Source: Bacillota bacterium (GTDB taxonomy: Bacteria > Bacillota > Clostridia > Lachnospirales > Lachnospiraceae). From it: a stretch of DNA of 64,000 nucleotides. The notes under the pieces are model-generated. The model was given only the letters and a program-made list of their open reading frames with translations, made no database searches and was not told the DNA's origin. Below, in pieces: positions 63,147 through 64,000 of the stretch. How positions within the stretch are numbered: the first letter of the stretch is position 1; the number at the start of each line of letters is the position of its first letter. The translations under genes and the position numbers were made by a program. The stretch spans positions 124,001 through 188,000 of the forward strand of contig JAEZKA010000105.1 in NCBI GenBank assembly GCA_023436225.1, in the 5' to 3' direction.

Positions 63147-63896
63147 TTATTTTTGATTTGTAAAAATATATGCTCCAATTCCCACAGCTATAGTCAAATT
63201 CAAGGAATCAACATCCGGTGACTGGGGAATAAAGATACTGGTTCCAACCTTGAGATATGTGTCATCAAGCCCGGTTGCTTCATTACCAAAAACCAGGGAG
63301 AAAAGCTCTGCTTTAGGACAATCCTTAAGCGTCAGAGTGTTCTCACCGTTTAGCATAAAAGTGAACACCTCATGCTTTGCAAACTCTCTGCGGTACTCAT
63401 CAAAGCTCCCATAGTGATGAAAATTCAACCGAAAGAACGCACCCATCGAGGAGCGTATCGTCTTTGGATTATAGATATCTGCTCCTGGCAATATGATTGC
63501 GATATCATAAATCCCAAAGCCCACCGCTGTACGAAGAATTGTTCCAAGATTGCCCATGTTACTAGGATTCACAAGTACAATATGCGGACGATCGGCTGAC
63601 AGCCTACAATCATATTTCTCAAATACACCGGCAACATAGCAATTTTCCTTATCGCTGATTTTTGCAATTGCTTTATTATTATATTCAATCGGAATTCTCT
63701 TCTCATCACACAGCCTTTTCAGATTATCTTGATCTGTAAAGCTGGTATCCACAAGAACCTTGCGGACCTTCTTTGGTCTTGCCTTGATCAGCTCATAGGT
63801 CGGAAATGCTCCTAAGGTATAGGAATAATCCGCATCCTTTTTATATGGTTTTATCTGGTTATGTTCAACACTGCTTCCTGCTTTATCATTCTTCAC
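63147..63896 (-). CDS. TrmH/SpoU-family RNA methyltransferase
   Basis: A SPOUT-class 2'-O-ribose methyltransferase with the three motifs of the family: NPSNMGNLGTILRTAVGFG (Asn and Arg, near residue 110-128), VFGNEATGLDD and SLNLTIAVGIGAYIF. A short N-terminal domain resembles the substrate-binding part of rRNA methylases; whether rRNA or tRNA is the target is not clear. Start is GTG with GGAGG eight bases upstream (249 residues). The 104 bases to the window edge hold no recognisable feature. Confidence 0.9.
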   Translation of the reverse strand: MKNDKAGSSVEHNQIKPYKKDADYSYTLGAFPTYELIKARPKKVRKVLVDTSFTDQDNLKRLCDEKRIPIEYNNKAIAKISDKENCYVAGVFEKYDCRLSADRPHIVLVNPSNMGNLGTILRTAVGFGIYDIAIILPGADIYNPKTIRSSMGAFFRLNFHHYGSFDEYRREFAKHEVFTFMLNGENTLTLKDCPKAELFSLVFGNEATGLDDTYLKVGTSIFIPQSPDVDSLNLTIAVGIGAYIFTNQK

Positions 63897-64000
63897 GTAA
63901 TCGACCTCCGAAGTACTAACACACAGATCATATCCTATTCTTTACGATACGATATGATATCTCTTTTATTCATTCCTCTTCATTATACTTAATTCAATAC

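Overview
The window is low-GC Firmicutes chromosome, almost certainly from an endospore-forming anaerobic clostridium of the Lachnospiraceae type (Clostridium phytofermentans-like). The basis is the AT-rich sequence, strong AGGAGG ribosome sites, the dcw cluster running straight into spoIIGA-sigE-sigG, an agr-type peptide signalling locus, and the gene order priA-def-fmt-Zn peptidase-rsmB-rlmN-prpC-prkC-rsgA-rpe-thiN. This is gene order and family recognition, not a database match. Nearly all genes lie on the minus strand; nrdR, two sugar/hydrolase genes and argG are on the plus strand. No rRNA, tRNA, CRISPR array or prophage was seen.

Layout. 1-3.7 kb: end of a YlmC/YmxH-like gene, nrdR, an unknown membrane protein, an alpha/beta hydrolase and a ROK fructokinase. 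3.8-7.6 kb: a pseudo-ABC ATPase-like protein, then a complete agr operon (agrC, agrA, agrB and a 57-codon agrD-like pheromone gene). 7.8-10.5 kb: sigG, sigE and spoIIGA. 10.8-25 kb: the dcw cluster, transcribed mraZ-rsmH-ftsL-pbp-spoVD-mraY-murD-ftsW-murA-divIB-ftsZ, behind a promoter with five MraZ-type boxes. murF and murG are absent; murE sits apart beside priA at 40 kb. 25-41.5 kb: lgt, ychF, then the housekeeping run thiN to priA and murE, including the PASTA kinase/phosphatase pair. 41.7-46 kb: an accessory stretch with a duplicated-domain lipoprotein, an SGNH hydrolase, a DUF302 protein and a RAYT transposase with REP-like repeats, plus an internally deleted relative. 46-52.3 kb: comEC, a GerMN lipoprotein, a two-component system and comEA. 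52.4-59.4 kb: a YdcZ-type transporter, argD-argB-argJ-GNAT, maf and divergent argG. 59.6-64 kb: a second alpha/beta hydrolase, a glycerophosphodiesterase, an MFS transporter and a TrmH-type methyltransferase.

How the genes fit together. Most of the window builds and regulates the cell wall and the spore: precursor synthesis (murA, murD, murE, mraY), septal synthesis (ftsW, two class B PBPs, divIB, ftsL, ftsZ), wall sensing (PASTA kinase with its phosphatase) and the mother-cell and forespore sigma factors. The arg genes form two units, each with candidate ARG boxes on its promoter. Between genes there are several small structured repeat families: a 35-bp palindrome (3 copies), a two-stem element of about 70-105 bp (3 copies), REP-like repeats, and a degenerate 17-bp tandem repeat upstream of maf and argG. 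Several start codons were moved from the longest reading frame to the Shine-Dalgarno-supported codon, including TTG starts for ftsZ, rsgA, prpC, spoIIGA and comEC.
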